This document shows positions 52,559 through 60,755 of a stretch of 64,000 nucleotides of DNA, piece by piece; within the stretch, counting starts at the first letter, position 1; every line of letters starts with the position of its first letter. The translations under genes were made by a program, and so were the position numbers. The notes beneath the pieces are model-generated. The model was not told where the DNA came from. It ran no database searches and saw only the letters and a program-made list of their open reading frames with translations. This DNA is from DASQPR01 sp963797605 (GTDB lineage: Bacteria; Actinomycetota; Actinomycetes; Mycobacteriales; Micromonosporaceae): the NCBI GenBank assembly GCA_963797605.1, contig CAWCPX010000017.1, forward strand, positions 558,001-622,000, in the 5' to 3' direction.

Positions 52559-52966
52559 GTGAATTGGACACTCGAAGTCGTCGTGGTGCCGGTGTCAGAC
52601 GTTGACCTGGCGAAGACCTTCTATGCCGACGGTCTCGGCTTCGTGCTCGACCACGACGTGCGCATCGGTGACGACGCCCGGATCGTGCAGCTCACACCGC
52701 CCGGCTCGGCGTGTTCGATCGTGTTCGGCTACGGCGTGCTGCCCGACATGGAGCCCGGGTCGCTGAAGGGCCTGCAGCTTGTCGTGCCCGACATCCGGCA
52801 GGCGCACGCCGAGTTGGTCGAGCGCGGTGTCGTGGTCAGCGACGTTACGGTCGTGGGCGAGAACCCCAGCCCACAACCGCACGAACTCGACAACGTCGGC
52901 TTCATCTTCTTCAGCGACCCGGACGGCAACGCCTGGGCGGTGCAGCAGATCTCGTCGCGTTCTTGA
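52559..52966 (+). CDS. VOC (glyoxalase/bleomycin-resistance) family protein
   Basis: A 135-residue vicinal-oxygen-chelate protein. Two beta-alpha-beta-beta-beta modules are visible: VVVVPVSDVDLAKTFYADGL and FVLDHDVRIGDDARIVQLTP in the first, GLQLVVPDIRQAHAELVERG and GFIFFSDPDGNAWAVQQI in the second. The start is a GTG. Function cannot be told from sequence; such proteins act as dioxygenases, lyases or drug-binding proteins. Convergent with the aldo/keto reductase, 6 nt apart. Confidence 0.88.
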   Translation: MNWTLEVVVVPVSDVDLAKTFYADGLGFVLDHDVRIGDDARIVQLTPPGSACSIVFGYGVLPDMEPGSLKGLQLVVPDIRQAHAELVERGVVVSDVTVVGENPSPQPHELDNVGFIFFSDPDGNAWAVQQISSRS

Positions 52967-52972
52967 TGGCCG

Positions 52973-53957
52973 CTACCAGCGGTTATGGATCTCCGGGCGG
53001 ATCAGCTCGTCGTAGATCGCGTTGACCGCCGTCTCCACGGCCGGCGATGTCGGAGGCAGACCGGCGGCCTCCGCGTTGCCACGAGCCTGCTCCGGGTTGC
53101 GGGCACCCGGGATCACCGTGGTCACGCCCGGCTGATCGATGATCCAGCGCAAGGCGAACCGCGCCATGGGTACGCCCTCCGGCACCAGCGGCCGCAGCCG
53201 CCGTACGGCTTCCAGCCCGACGTCGAACGGCACACCGGAGAAGGTCTCACCGACGTCGAAGGCCTCCCCGTGCCGGTTGAAGGCGCGATGATCGTTCGCC
53301 GCGAAGGTCGTGTGCTCGTCGTACTTGCCGGAAAGCAGGCCGCTGGCCAGGGGCACGCGCGCGATGATGCCGACCCCGGCGTCGAGCGGCGGCCGGGAGC
53401 ACGGCGTCGAGCGGCTTGAGCCGGAACATGTTCAGGATGATCTGCACGCTCGCGACGCCGGCCCGCCGGATCGCGGTCAGCGCCTGGTCGACCGTCTCGA
53501 CGCTGACGCCGTAGGCCGCGATGCGCTCCTCCGCGACCAGGGTGTCGAGCGCGTCGAAAACGGCGTCCGACGAGTAGACGGCGGTCGGCGGGGTGTGCAG
53601 TTGCACGAGGTCGATCGTGTCGACGCCGAGATTCGCGCGGGACCGGTCGTTCCACAGCCGGAAATTCGCCAGGTTGTACGCCTCCGGCACCTGCTCGACC
53701 CGCCGGCCCATCTTCGTCGCGACGGTCAGCCCGGCATCGGGGCGTTCCCGGAGTAGCCGGCCGACGAGGCGTTCGCTGCGACCGTCCCCGTAGACGTCGG
53801 CGGTGTCGATGAACGTGACGCCGTCATCGACGGCCGCGCCCAGCGTCGCCATCGCGTCGTCTTCGCTGACGTCGCCCCAATCGGCGCCGAGTTGCCACGC
53901 GCCGAGCCCGACCACGCTGACAGACCGACCGGTGCGGCCCAGAATTCGATTCTCCAC
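52973..53957 (-). pseudogene. Aldo/keto reductase (frameshifted)
   Basis: NADP-dependent oxidoreductase of the YajO/YdbC-like AKR group. It begins ILGRTGRSVSVVGLGAWQLG, has the catalytic Asp/Tyr region FIDTADVYGDGRSERLVGRL, the Lys in LTVATKMGRRVEQV and LVQLHTPPTAVYSSDAVFDA. The frame breaks at about 53381-53394 after LKPLDAVLPAA; one base fewer restores LDAGVGIIARVPLASGLLSG and the normal ending with ARFALRWIIDQPGVTTVIPG. The substrate is unknown. Likely a sequencing insertion, as in five other genes of the window. Confidence 0.88.
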
Positions 53958-53988
53958 TCGACCAGCCTATGACCTGGCCGCGCCGGAC

Positions 53989-55149
53989 CTAACGCTGGAA
54001 CCATTTCTTGCCGCCGACGTCTTCGATCACGTGGTTGGCATCGTCGTTGTCGGTCGTCACGACCGGCGGCGTCCAATCGGTCTCACCCGAGGGCATCGTC
54101 GGTGTGTACGCCGCCGGTGCGTATTGCGCGTACGGGTCGACGGCCACGGGCTGCGCCGGCGTCGGCTGATGCGGCACCGTGGGCGGCGTCGGCGTCAGGT
54201 TGGTCGTCGGCAGCGGACCGGCGCCCGGCTGGTAGGGATTCGGCGCGTTCGGCGTCGTCGCGTACGGGTTCGTCGGCGTCGTCGCGTACGGGTTCGTCGC
54301 CGTCGGGTACGGGTTCGTCGCCGTCGGGTACGGGTTCGTCGCCGTCGGGAACGGGACCGAACCCGGGCCGCCCGGATGCGGGATCGTCGCGTAAACCGAG
54401 GCCGCGGCCCTCCCCGACCGCTTCATCGCGACCGTCACCCGGATGACGATGATGATCACCATGACCAGCACCACGACGACGATGATCGGGATGATTATGG
54501 CCGCGACATCGAAGCTGTTGTTGAGCGTGCCGAGACCGTCGGACCCGAGGTTTTTCTGCGCCGAGTCACGCTTGACGCCGGTCATCGTGGCCTGCGTGAA
54601 GTCGGTGCCACCGGTTTTCGCGCCACGAATGTCGGTGCCGGTGAGGTCAGCCTGACTGAAGTCGCTGCCCGTCAGGTCGGCGCCGGTGAACGTGGCATCG
54701 TGAATCGTGGCCTGGCCAACATGCGCGTTGGTGATCGACGCCCCGGTCGCGTCGACATCGTTGAGCGTCGCCTGCGTGAGGTCAGCCTTGTCGAGCTTCG
54801 CCCCGATCAGTTTCGCGCCGGTGAGATCGGCCTGGATCAGGTTGGTGTTGTGGAGCGACGCATCGGTGAGGTCGGCATATTTCATGTCGAACTGGGTGAG
54901 CTCGAGCCCGTCGAGCACGGCTCCGCGCAGGTCAGCACAGAGGAACATCTCGTCGCCGCCGGTCGGCTCGGCCGTGATGTGCTTGCCGGCGCCCTGGAAC
55001 GGCTTGGCCGGGCAGCCCGCGGGCGCCTGCCGCACGGGCGCTGTCACCGACCCGCTCGCGACCGCCGGTGCCGCGCTGACGGCCAGACCTGCGACTCCAC
55101 TGAGCGTGAGCATGGCGACCGCCACCGCCCACCGCGTCGTTCCGCGCAC
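53989..55149 (-). CDS. Secreted pentapeptide-repeat protein with a membrane span and NPY-repeat tail
   Basis: A 386-residue protein. It starts with a signal peptide (RWAVAVAMLTLSGVAGLAVS), then about 30 pentapeptide repeats of the A(D/N)Lxx type (for example ADLTGAKLIGAKLDKADLTQ), a membrane span AAIIIPIIVVVVLVMVIIIV (about 210-232), and a Pro/Thr/Tyr-rich tail with NPYPTAT and NPYATTP repeats. The pentapeptide helix would lie outside the membrane and the tail in the cytoplasm. I choose the GTG at 55149 (AGGAG 5 nt upstream); ATGs at 55167 and 55188 lack such a site. No catalytic motif; function unknown. Confidence 0.78.
   Translation of the reverse strand: MRGTTRWAVAVAMLTLSGVAGLAVSAAPAVASGSVTAPVRQAPAGCPAKPFQGAGKHITAEPTGGDEMFLCADLRGAVLDGLELTQFDMKYADLTDASLHNTNLIQADLTGAKLIGAKLDKADLTQATLNDVDATGASITNAHVGQATIHDATFTGADLTGSDFSQADLTGTDIRGAKTGGTDFTQATMTGVKRDSAQKNLGSDGLGTLNNSFDVAAIIIPIIVVVVLVMVIIIVIRVTVAMKRSGRAAASVYATIPHPGGPGSVPFPTATNPYPTATNPYPTATNPYATTPTNPYATTPNAPNPYQPGAGPLPTTNLTPTPPTVPHQPTPAQPVAVDPYAQYAPAAYTPTMPSGETDWTPPVVTTDNDDANHVIEDVGGKKWFQR
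54252..54352. repeat. In-frame 21/24-bp repeats encoding NPY units
   Basis: GTCGGGTACGGGTTCGTCGCC and a GTCGCGTACGGGTTCGTC variant recur four to five times inside the tail of the pentapeptide-repeat gene. The period is a multiple of three, so copy changes would keep the frame. Confidence 0.8.
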
Positions 55150-55280
55150 GGCGACTCCTATCCACATGCCATCGAGTGCACACGCCATCGATCGGTCCGC
55201 ACGGCCGATCGAGGCCAGACTATGCGGAAACGAACGGGACGCGCCTCACCCGAGCTGTCGGATATCTACCTGAAACCCAT

Positions 55281-56675
55281 TCACACCTGATCGGGTACGG
55301 GACGGCGGCGCGGCACCATCGGCATGCCACCACGCGGACGGAGCGTGACCCGTGGCGTCATCGCCACCCGGTGTCCGGGAGCCAACTCCAGCTCCCACCG
55401 CTGCGACGTCGCGGCGAGCACGATCGCGATCTCCATCAGCGCGAACGTGTTGCCGATGCACATGCGTGGGCCCCCGCCGAACGGAAAATACGCGTGCCGG
55501 GTCGGTGGAGCCGGGTTGTAGGCGCCGCCGGGACCGGTCAACCACCGCGCCGGTTCGAACGCGTCGGCATGCGCCCACGCGGACGGATCACGATGCGTGA
55601 CGAACGGGCTCATCAGAATCGTGGCACCGGCCGGCACCTGATGCCCGGCGAGCACCACGTCCGCCTCGGCGTGCCGCAGCAGCACCCACGCCGGTGGGTA
55701 GAGCCGCATCGATTCGTCGGCCACGGCGCGGGTGACATGCAGGTTCGCGAGGTCCGCCACCGTCGGCAGGCGGCCGGCGAGCACGTCATCGAGCTCGGCG
55801 TGGAGAGCGGTGGCGGCCTCCGGGTGCTGCGACAGGAGGTAGTAAGCCCAGCTCAACGCGTTCGTCGACGTCTCGTGCCCGGCGAGAAGCAGCGTCAGCA
55901 TCTCGTCGCGCAGATCGGTGTCGGTCATCGTGGCGCCGGTCTCGTCGTCGCGGGCCGTCAGCATCCACGAGAGCACGTCGTTGCCCGCTCCGGCCGCGCG
56001 CCGATCGGCGATGAGCCGGGAAATCAACGCGTCGATGCCGGACATCGCGTCACGTCGAGCCGCCATCGCCCGGGCACCCAGGCGTTTGCTCAGCGCCACC
56101 AGGATGACGTTGCTGCCAGGCCCGCGCATGGTCGAGTTGACGGCGGCGCGCACGGTCGCGGCATCGGCCGGATCGAGGTCGGAGGCGAAGACGGTCCGGG
56201 TAAGGATCCGCAACGTCGTCTCCGCGAACGCCGCGTGGACGTTGACGACCTCACCCTCCCGCCAGCCATCGACCATCCGCCGTGTCTCGGTGGCCATGAC
56301 CGACGCGTACGACGCGATGCGCTCGTGGTGGAAAGCCGGTTGGATCAGCCGCCGCTGCCGCTTGTGATGCTCACCCTTGCTGGTCAGCAGGCCGTTGCCG
56401 AGGACGGCCCGCAACGGCGACTCCCCGCCGGTGCCGCCGCCCATGCCGGAACCGGGGCCTTTCGGAAACGCTCGCTCGTCGACGAGGACAGCCCGCGTGG
56501 CGGCCGGATCGGTCACGAGAAAGACCGGTCCGCGCCCGAGCCTCAGTTGGACGAAGGGACCGTGCGCCCTCGCCTGGCGTTCGAGGAATCGGGGCGCGTC
56601 GGTGGCCATGCCATACATGTGCCGCGCCCGACCACCGGGGGCGACCGGCGTCTCGACCTCAACGGCTTCGGTCAT
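55281..56675 (-). CDS. Cytochrome P450
   Basis: Haem-thiolate monooxygenase of 464 residues, soluble (no N-terminal anchor). The I-helix motif LLLAGHETSTNALSW, the K-helix ExxR in ADESMRLYPPAWVLLRHAEA, and the haem-binding FGGGPRMCIGNTFALMEIAI with the proximal cysteine are all present. The pattern resembles CYP4/CYP102-like bacterial fatty-acid or terpene hydroxylases more than macrolide P450s. The ATG at 56675 is the first residue of the conserved part. No ferredoxin or reductase gene is adjacent, so redox partners come from elsewhere. Confidence 0.92.
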   Translation of the reverse strand: MTEAVEVETPVAPGGRARHMYGMATDAPRFLERQARAHGPFVQLRLGRGPVFLVTDPAATRAVLVDERAFPKGPGSGMGGGTGGESPLRAVLGNGLLTSKGEHHKRQRRLIQPAFHHERIASYASVMATETRRMVDGWREGEVVNVHAAFAETTLRILTRTVFASDLDPADAATVRAAVNSTMRGPGSNVILVALSKRLGARAMAARRDAMSGIDALISRLIADRRAAGAGNDVLSWMLTARDDETGATMTDTDLRDEMLTLLLAGHETSTNALSWAYYLLSQHPEAATALHAELDDVLAGRLPTVADLANLHVTRAVADESMRLYPPAWVLLRHAEADVVLAGHQVPAGATILMSPFVTHRDPSAWAHADAFEPARWLTGPGGAYNPAPPTRHAYFPFGGGPRMCIGNTFALMEIAIVLAATSQRWELELAPGHRVAMTPRVTLRPRGGMPMVPRRRPVPDQV

Positions 56676-56922
56676 GTCGTCAATTCTGCCACTGGGCGAT
56701 CCCGACCGGCCGCCTGCTGACCTTGGCGAGAAACTGCTGCCAGGGCTGCACCTTTTCGCCAAGGTCACATCGGACGGTCGCGCTGGATTCGCGGCCCACG
56801 GCCGCCGCATTGTCCAGCCACTATCATGGCGGCGTGGACCTTGGGCCTGCCAGCACACACCGACACACGACTGGCAGCCGAATCAACAATCGAGCGTTAG
56901 GCGGCGGGACATTAACTCCGAC
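56676..56922. other. Intergenic region between divergent P450 and COG4315 genes
   Basis: About 250 bp, divergent. No clear gene, promoter or operator recognised; the last 60 bp before the plus-strand ATG are somewhat lower in GC. Confidence 0.4.
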
Positions 56923-57105
56923 ATGGTGACCGGCGACGACGACTCGACGAACCCGGTTCCGGAAACCGAGGAGCCGCGCGAGGCGTCGCGCAGGGACGAG
57001 CAACCAGCCGCGGCCCCGCTCCCCGCGCCGGCAAACGATGCCACGACAACCGATAGCGCCGCAGCAGCATCATCGGCGAAGAAGTCACCGCCACGGACGC
57101 CGCGC

Positions 57106-57325
57106 AAAGCCGGTCCACGCAAGGCCGGTCCGGCCAAGGCTGTGCCGGCAAAGGCCGCGTCAGACAAGGCTGTGCCGACAGAGGCCGCGCTAGACAAGCC
57201 CACGCCTGACAAGGCCACGCCCGACAAGGCCGTGCCGGCAAAGGCCGCGCTAGACAAGCCCGCGCCCGACAAGGCCGCACTCGACAAGGCCGCGCCCGAC
57301 AAGGCCGCGCCCGACAAGGCCACGT
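57106..57325. repeat. Degenerate repeats encoding DKA(A/V/T)P units
   Basis: GACAAGGCCGCGCCC-like 12-15 bp units recur about fifteen times, encoding alternating Lys, Ala and Pro. They resemble the tails of actinobacterial histone-like proteins but precede a membrane span here. Confidence 0.8.
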
Positions 57326-58153
57326 CGACACGGACGGCGAGCCCGGCCGCAGTCCCGCCCAAAGCCATCAAACCGAGCAAAGCGGCGAAGTCCAGGGCCC
57401 GAAAGGGCGCGCCCGCACCCGACGGCGAACCCACAGCGAACCCAGCCCTGCCACAGGCAGACGCCACCGACGCCGCATCCGTCGACGTCGCCGGCGCTGA
57501 CCCTCGGCTGGCCGACCTCGAACCGGTCGACCCCACACCTACCGACCTGACACCCGTCGACTCCACCCATGCCGAGCCAGCCGCCGCCGAGCCAGCCCCC
57601 GCAGAGCCAACCCCCGCCGAGCCAGCACCCGCCGAGCAGCACCGCCGAGCAAGCAGCCGTCGAGTCCACAAGCACAGACCAGACCCAAGCCGCGGGCACC
57701 GAACCCACCGACACCGGATCCGCGGAAACCACCCCAGCCGGAACCACATCGGCCGCCGGCCTGCGCTCCGCACAACCGCCCGCGCATCGCGCCACCGATC
57801 GCAAGCCCCGCCACCGCGCCCCCGGAGACCGCCGCGATGTCAGGCGCGTCATCACGGGCGTCGTCGCGGTTGCGGTTCTCGGCCTATCGGTGTTCGCGCT
57901 CGGCGCGTCCAGCACCGCTCATGCCAACTCGTCACTGGGCCCGACGCTTTCGCCGCTGCCCTCGGTCCCGGCGTCGCCGGTCAACCCCGACACGGTGTCC
58001 GTGGGCACCGACAGGCTCAACGGCCTTCTCGTCACCGCGACCGGCGGCGTCCTCTACTTCAACGACCAGGACAACAACGGTCCCGGCCTCAACGGCCCGA
58101 CGGTCACCGCCCCGCCGCCTGCGGGCCCGGACCCGAGCGGCACGATCCCGCCA

Positions 58154-58236
58154 AGCCCCAACCCGGCCAGCCCCAACCCGGCCAGCCCCAACCCGGCCAG
58201 CCCCAACCCGGCCAGCCCTAGCCCGGCCAGCCCGAA
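58154..58236. repeat. Five 15-bp repeats encoding SPNPA
   Basis: CAGCCCCAACCCGGC is repeated five times, the last copies slightly diverged, inside the loop of the COG4315-like domain. The period keeps the reading frame, so length variation would be tolerated. Confidence 0.85.
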
Positions 58237-58732
58237 CCCATCCGCCTCAACCCCGGCAAACGCGATCACACCGAGTCAGACCGATTCCGGCCCGGGCAAC
58301 CAGTCAGCGATCATCTGCGTCCGGTCGTGCGCGCGCGTGTGGCATCCGCTCCTGGTAGCCGCGGGTGCGGTGCCGACCGCTGGCCCAGGCATCTTCGGCA
58401 GCCTCGACACTATCGAGCGCCCCGACGGCACGCGTCAGGTCACGTACCTCGGGCATCCGCTCTACACGTTCGCGATCGATTCCATCGGCCACGTCACCGG
58501 CGACGGCACCCTCGACAGCTTCGACGGCATCGCGTTCAGTTGGCACGCGGCGACCGCGAACGGCCAGCCCTCGACGCCGTCGCCCAGCGGAGCACCGAAC
58601 CCCAGTGAAGCGCCGAGCGGAGTGCCCTACCCCAGCGGAGGGACGGCACCCACTCCGACCCCGTCGGCAACGCCGCAAAATACGAACCCGACCCGGCCGG
58701 CCTGACGGGGAGCGTCTGTCAAGAGGTCGCTC

Positions 58733-59188
58733 TTACTCGCGTTCGACCTGTCGCAGGCCGTGTGCCGGCGTCCACCATTCGACGACGAGCAGCGTGGCGG
58801 CCTCGTTGAGGTGCGTGTGCACGACCTCGCCGATGTCGACCCGGAAGCGATCGCCGTCGGGGCCTTCGGTGATCGGGCCGGCCGCGATCGCCCGCCCGGA
58901 AATCTTCACCTCGCCCGGCCACTGCGCCTCGGCACCCGGGGCCGGGTCGATGGTCGCGCTGTGCAGGGCGAACCGGGGATCGCGACACAGATCAGCGCCC
59001 TTGCGCGCATTCGTCATCGAGCCGAAGGTCAACTCGCCGTCTTCGAAGACGGTCTCGATGCCGGAGATGCGCGGTGACCCGTCCGCCCGCAGCGTAGCGA
59101 TGGTCTTGTGTCTGTGCGCGTCGAACAACGCGCGCACGCGCTTCGCGAACTCCGGGACTGCCTGCTCGACCTCATGCCATGCCGTCAC
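58733..59188 (-). CDS. Pyridoxamine 5'-phosphate oxidase-fold protein
   Basis: Split-barrel flavin/F420-binding family protein of 151 residues. KTIATLRADGSPRISGIETV, GELTFGSMTNARKGADLCRD and PRFALHSATIDPAPG are typical of the PNPOx-like group found in actinobacteria. The GTG at 59188 has GGGAG upstream. The cofactor (FMN, F420 or haem) and substrate cannot be told. Convergent with the COG4315 gene, 27 nt apart. Confidence 0.85.
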   Translation of the reverse strand: MTAWHEVEQAVPEFAKRVRALFDAHRHKTIATLRADGSPRISGIETVFEDGELTFGSMTNARKGADLCRDPRFALHSATIDPAPGAEAQWPGEVKISGRAIAAGPITEGPDGDRFRVDIGEVVHTHLNEAATLLVVEWWTPAHGLRQVERE

Positions 59189-59222
59189 CCATGCATGCTC
59201 CCACGACCGACCGACAATTCGG

Positions 59223-60755
59223 TTAGGGCGCCACTTCGGCCGACCCGACGAGGGCGGGCTCGACCGGGGCGGCACCGATCCCGCCGGCAGGCTCGGGTCG
59301 GGCCCAGAGCCGCTGACCCATGCGCCACGCCGTCACGATCACCACGACCGTCACGACCGGGGCCAGCGCACCGTTCGTGAAGCGGGCCAGGCTGATGCCG
59401 TCCGGCAGCGTGACGAAACAGGCGATCCCGACCAGCACCATCAGCCATCGCGTACGCCGCAGCGCGACCACGGAGCACACGGCGACCGCCCACGTCAGGT
59501 ACCACGGCTGCGCGATCGGCGCGAGCAGCACTGTCGCCGCGAGCGCGAGCCCGGCACCGTAGAGGACGTCGCCTTCGCGCGCGCTGCTCGCCTTGAAGCG
59601 CCACCAGATCGCGACGAGGCCGACCGTGAGCGCGACGAGGGCGATGCCCCGACCGATGGTCAACCCCGGAAGATGCAGACCGAAGGCCTTCCCGAGGTAC
59701 GAGATGGTGAGCCCAACGGCGGTCGGCGGCGACGTCCACTGCACGGAGTTCCCGGCGTCGGAAAGGGCTCCGATCCAGCCGAAACCGAGTCCGGAACCGA
59801 GGCTCGACCCGACCACGACGGCCAGCGACGATCCGACGATGAGCGCGCCCCGCCGCACGAAGGTCGCGAGGTGCCACCCGCCGCCCGTGGCCAGCACGGC
59901 GGCGAACGGAAGGGCGACCACGATCGTGACCTTCGTGGATATCGCGATGCCGAGGAGCAGGCCGCCGGCGACCAGCCACTGCCACCGGTCGGGTCGGCGG
60001 GCGATCACGGCGAATCCGGCCACGAGGAACCCGATCAGGAACGCGTCGCTGTGCATGCCGCCGACGAGGTGGATCACCACGAGCGGGGACGCGAGCGCGA
60101 TCCAGATGGCCCGGCCGGGCGGCATCCGGAGCGCGCGGGCGAGCATCGGCAGGAACGCCGCGGCGATCGCGAGCCCGAGCGCGGCCAGCAGCCGGAACGT
60201 GACGATGGTGCCGGTCAGCGAGCCACCGACGGTGTACGCGAACCGTTCCAGCAGCAGCCAGATCGCGCCGTACGGTGTCGGGGTGGTCCGCCAGATGATC
60301 GAGACCGACTCCACCCACGGGCACGGGAGCGCCGCGACACCTTCGTGGTACGGGTTGTGTCCGGCGGCGTACACCGCGCCCTGACAGGCGTACGCGTAGA
60401 CGTCGCGGCTGCCGTACGGCGCGGTGAGCAGCATCGGCACGATCCACATCGCGGCTGTGACGGTGGCCCAGGTCGTCGTGACGGCGTGTTGGAGGCCCCG
60501 CCACCACGACGTGACGAGCAACGCCGTTCCGAGGAGCCACAGCGACATGATCCAGTGACCGTGCGGACCTTGAAGGATCGAGACCGGCGTCACGGTGATC
60601 GGCAGTTCGACGAACGCTCCACCGAGCAGGCCGGCGACCATCAGCATGATCGAACCGGCGAATCCGCCGTAACGGATCGCCGCGAGCGGCCCGCGCGCAC
60701 GGACAGACGGCGCGACGGCGGGCTCGAGCGTGAGTGGTTCGGAGTTCATCAACAT
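59223..60755 (-). CDS. mptB: Polyprenol-phosphomannose-dependent alpha-1,6-mannosyltransferase (MptB-like, GT87)
   Basis: Polytopic GT-C glycosyltransferase of 510 residues with about 13 predicted spans. In mycobacteria and corynebacteria MptB adds mannose from polyprenyl-phosphomannose to the lipomannan core. Recognisable are APYGSRDVYAYACQGAVYAA with the catalytic-loop Asp after span 2, GHNPYHEGVAALPCPWVESV and the loop WRTTPTPYGAIWLLLERFAY. The ATG at 60755 has a GGGGT site and overlaps the stop of the upstream membrane-protein gene by 7 nt, so the two are coupled. Confidence 0.82.
   Translation of the reverse strand: MLMNSEPLTLEPAVAPSVRARGPLAAIRYGGFAGSIMLMVAGLLGGAFVELPITVTPVSILQGPHGHWIMSLWLLGTALLVTSWWRGLQHAVTTTWATVTAAMWIVPMLLTAPYGSRDVYAYACQGAVYAAGHNPYHEGVAALPCPWVESVSIIWRTTPTPYGAIWLLLERFAYTVGGSLTGTIVTFRLLAALGLAIAAAFLPMLARALRMPPGRAIWIALASPLVVIHLVGGMHSDAFLIGFLVAGFAVIARRPDRWQWLVAGGLLLGIAISTKVTIVVALPFAAVLATGGGWHLATFVRRGALIVGSSLAVVVGSSLGSGLGFGWIGALSDAGNSVQWTSPPTAVGLTISYLGKAFGLHLPGLTIGRGIALVALTVGLVAIWWRFKASSAREGDVLYGAGLALAATVLLAPIAQPWYLTWAVAVCSVVALRRTRWLMVLVGIACFVTLPDGISLARFTNGALAPVVTVVVIVTAWRMGQRLWARPEPAGGIGAAPVEPALVGSAEVAP

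Larger units (their letters stand above)
56923..58705 (+). pseudogene. Lys/Ala/Pro-repeat membrane protein with C-terminal COG4315-like domain (frameshifted)
   Basis: One gene in two frames. The N-terminal part is disordered: acidic start, then histone-H1-like repeats such as KAALDKPAPDKAALDKAAPD, and PAEPTPAEPA repeats. The break is at about 57631-57644; shifting one base continues into TAEQAAVESTSTDQTQA, a basic patch, one span VITGVVAVAVLGLSVFALGA and an exterior domain with LNGLLVTATGGVLYFNDQDN, five SPNPA repeats, CVRSCARVWHPLLVAAGAVP and VTYLGHPLYTFAIDSIGHVT. The last segments match the secreted-repeat lipoprotein family (COG4315/PF03640), of unknown function. Probably a single intact protein of about 590 residues in vivo. 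Confidence 0.75.

Noticed and set aside
53803..55290. A 495-codon plus-strand open frame
   Set aside because: It is antisense to the pentapeptide-repeat gene; its Arg-rich repeats are only the complement of the NPY-coding repeats.
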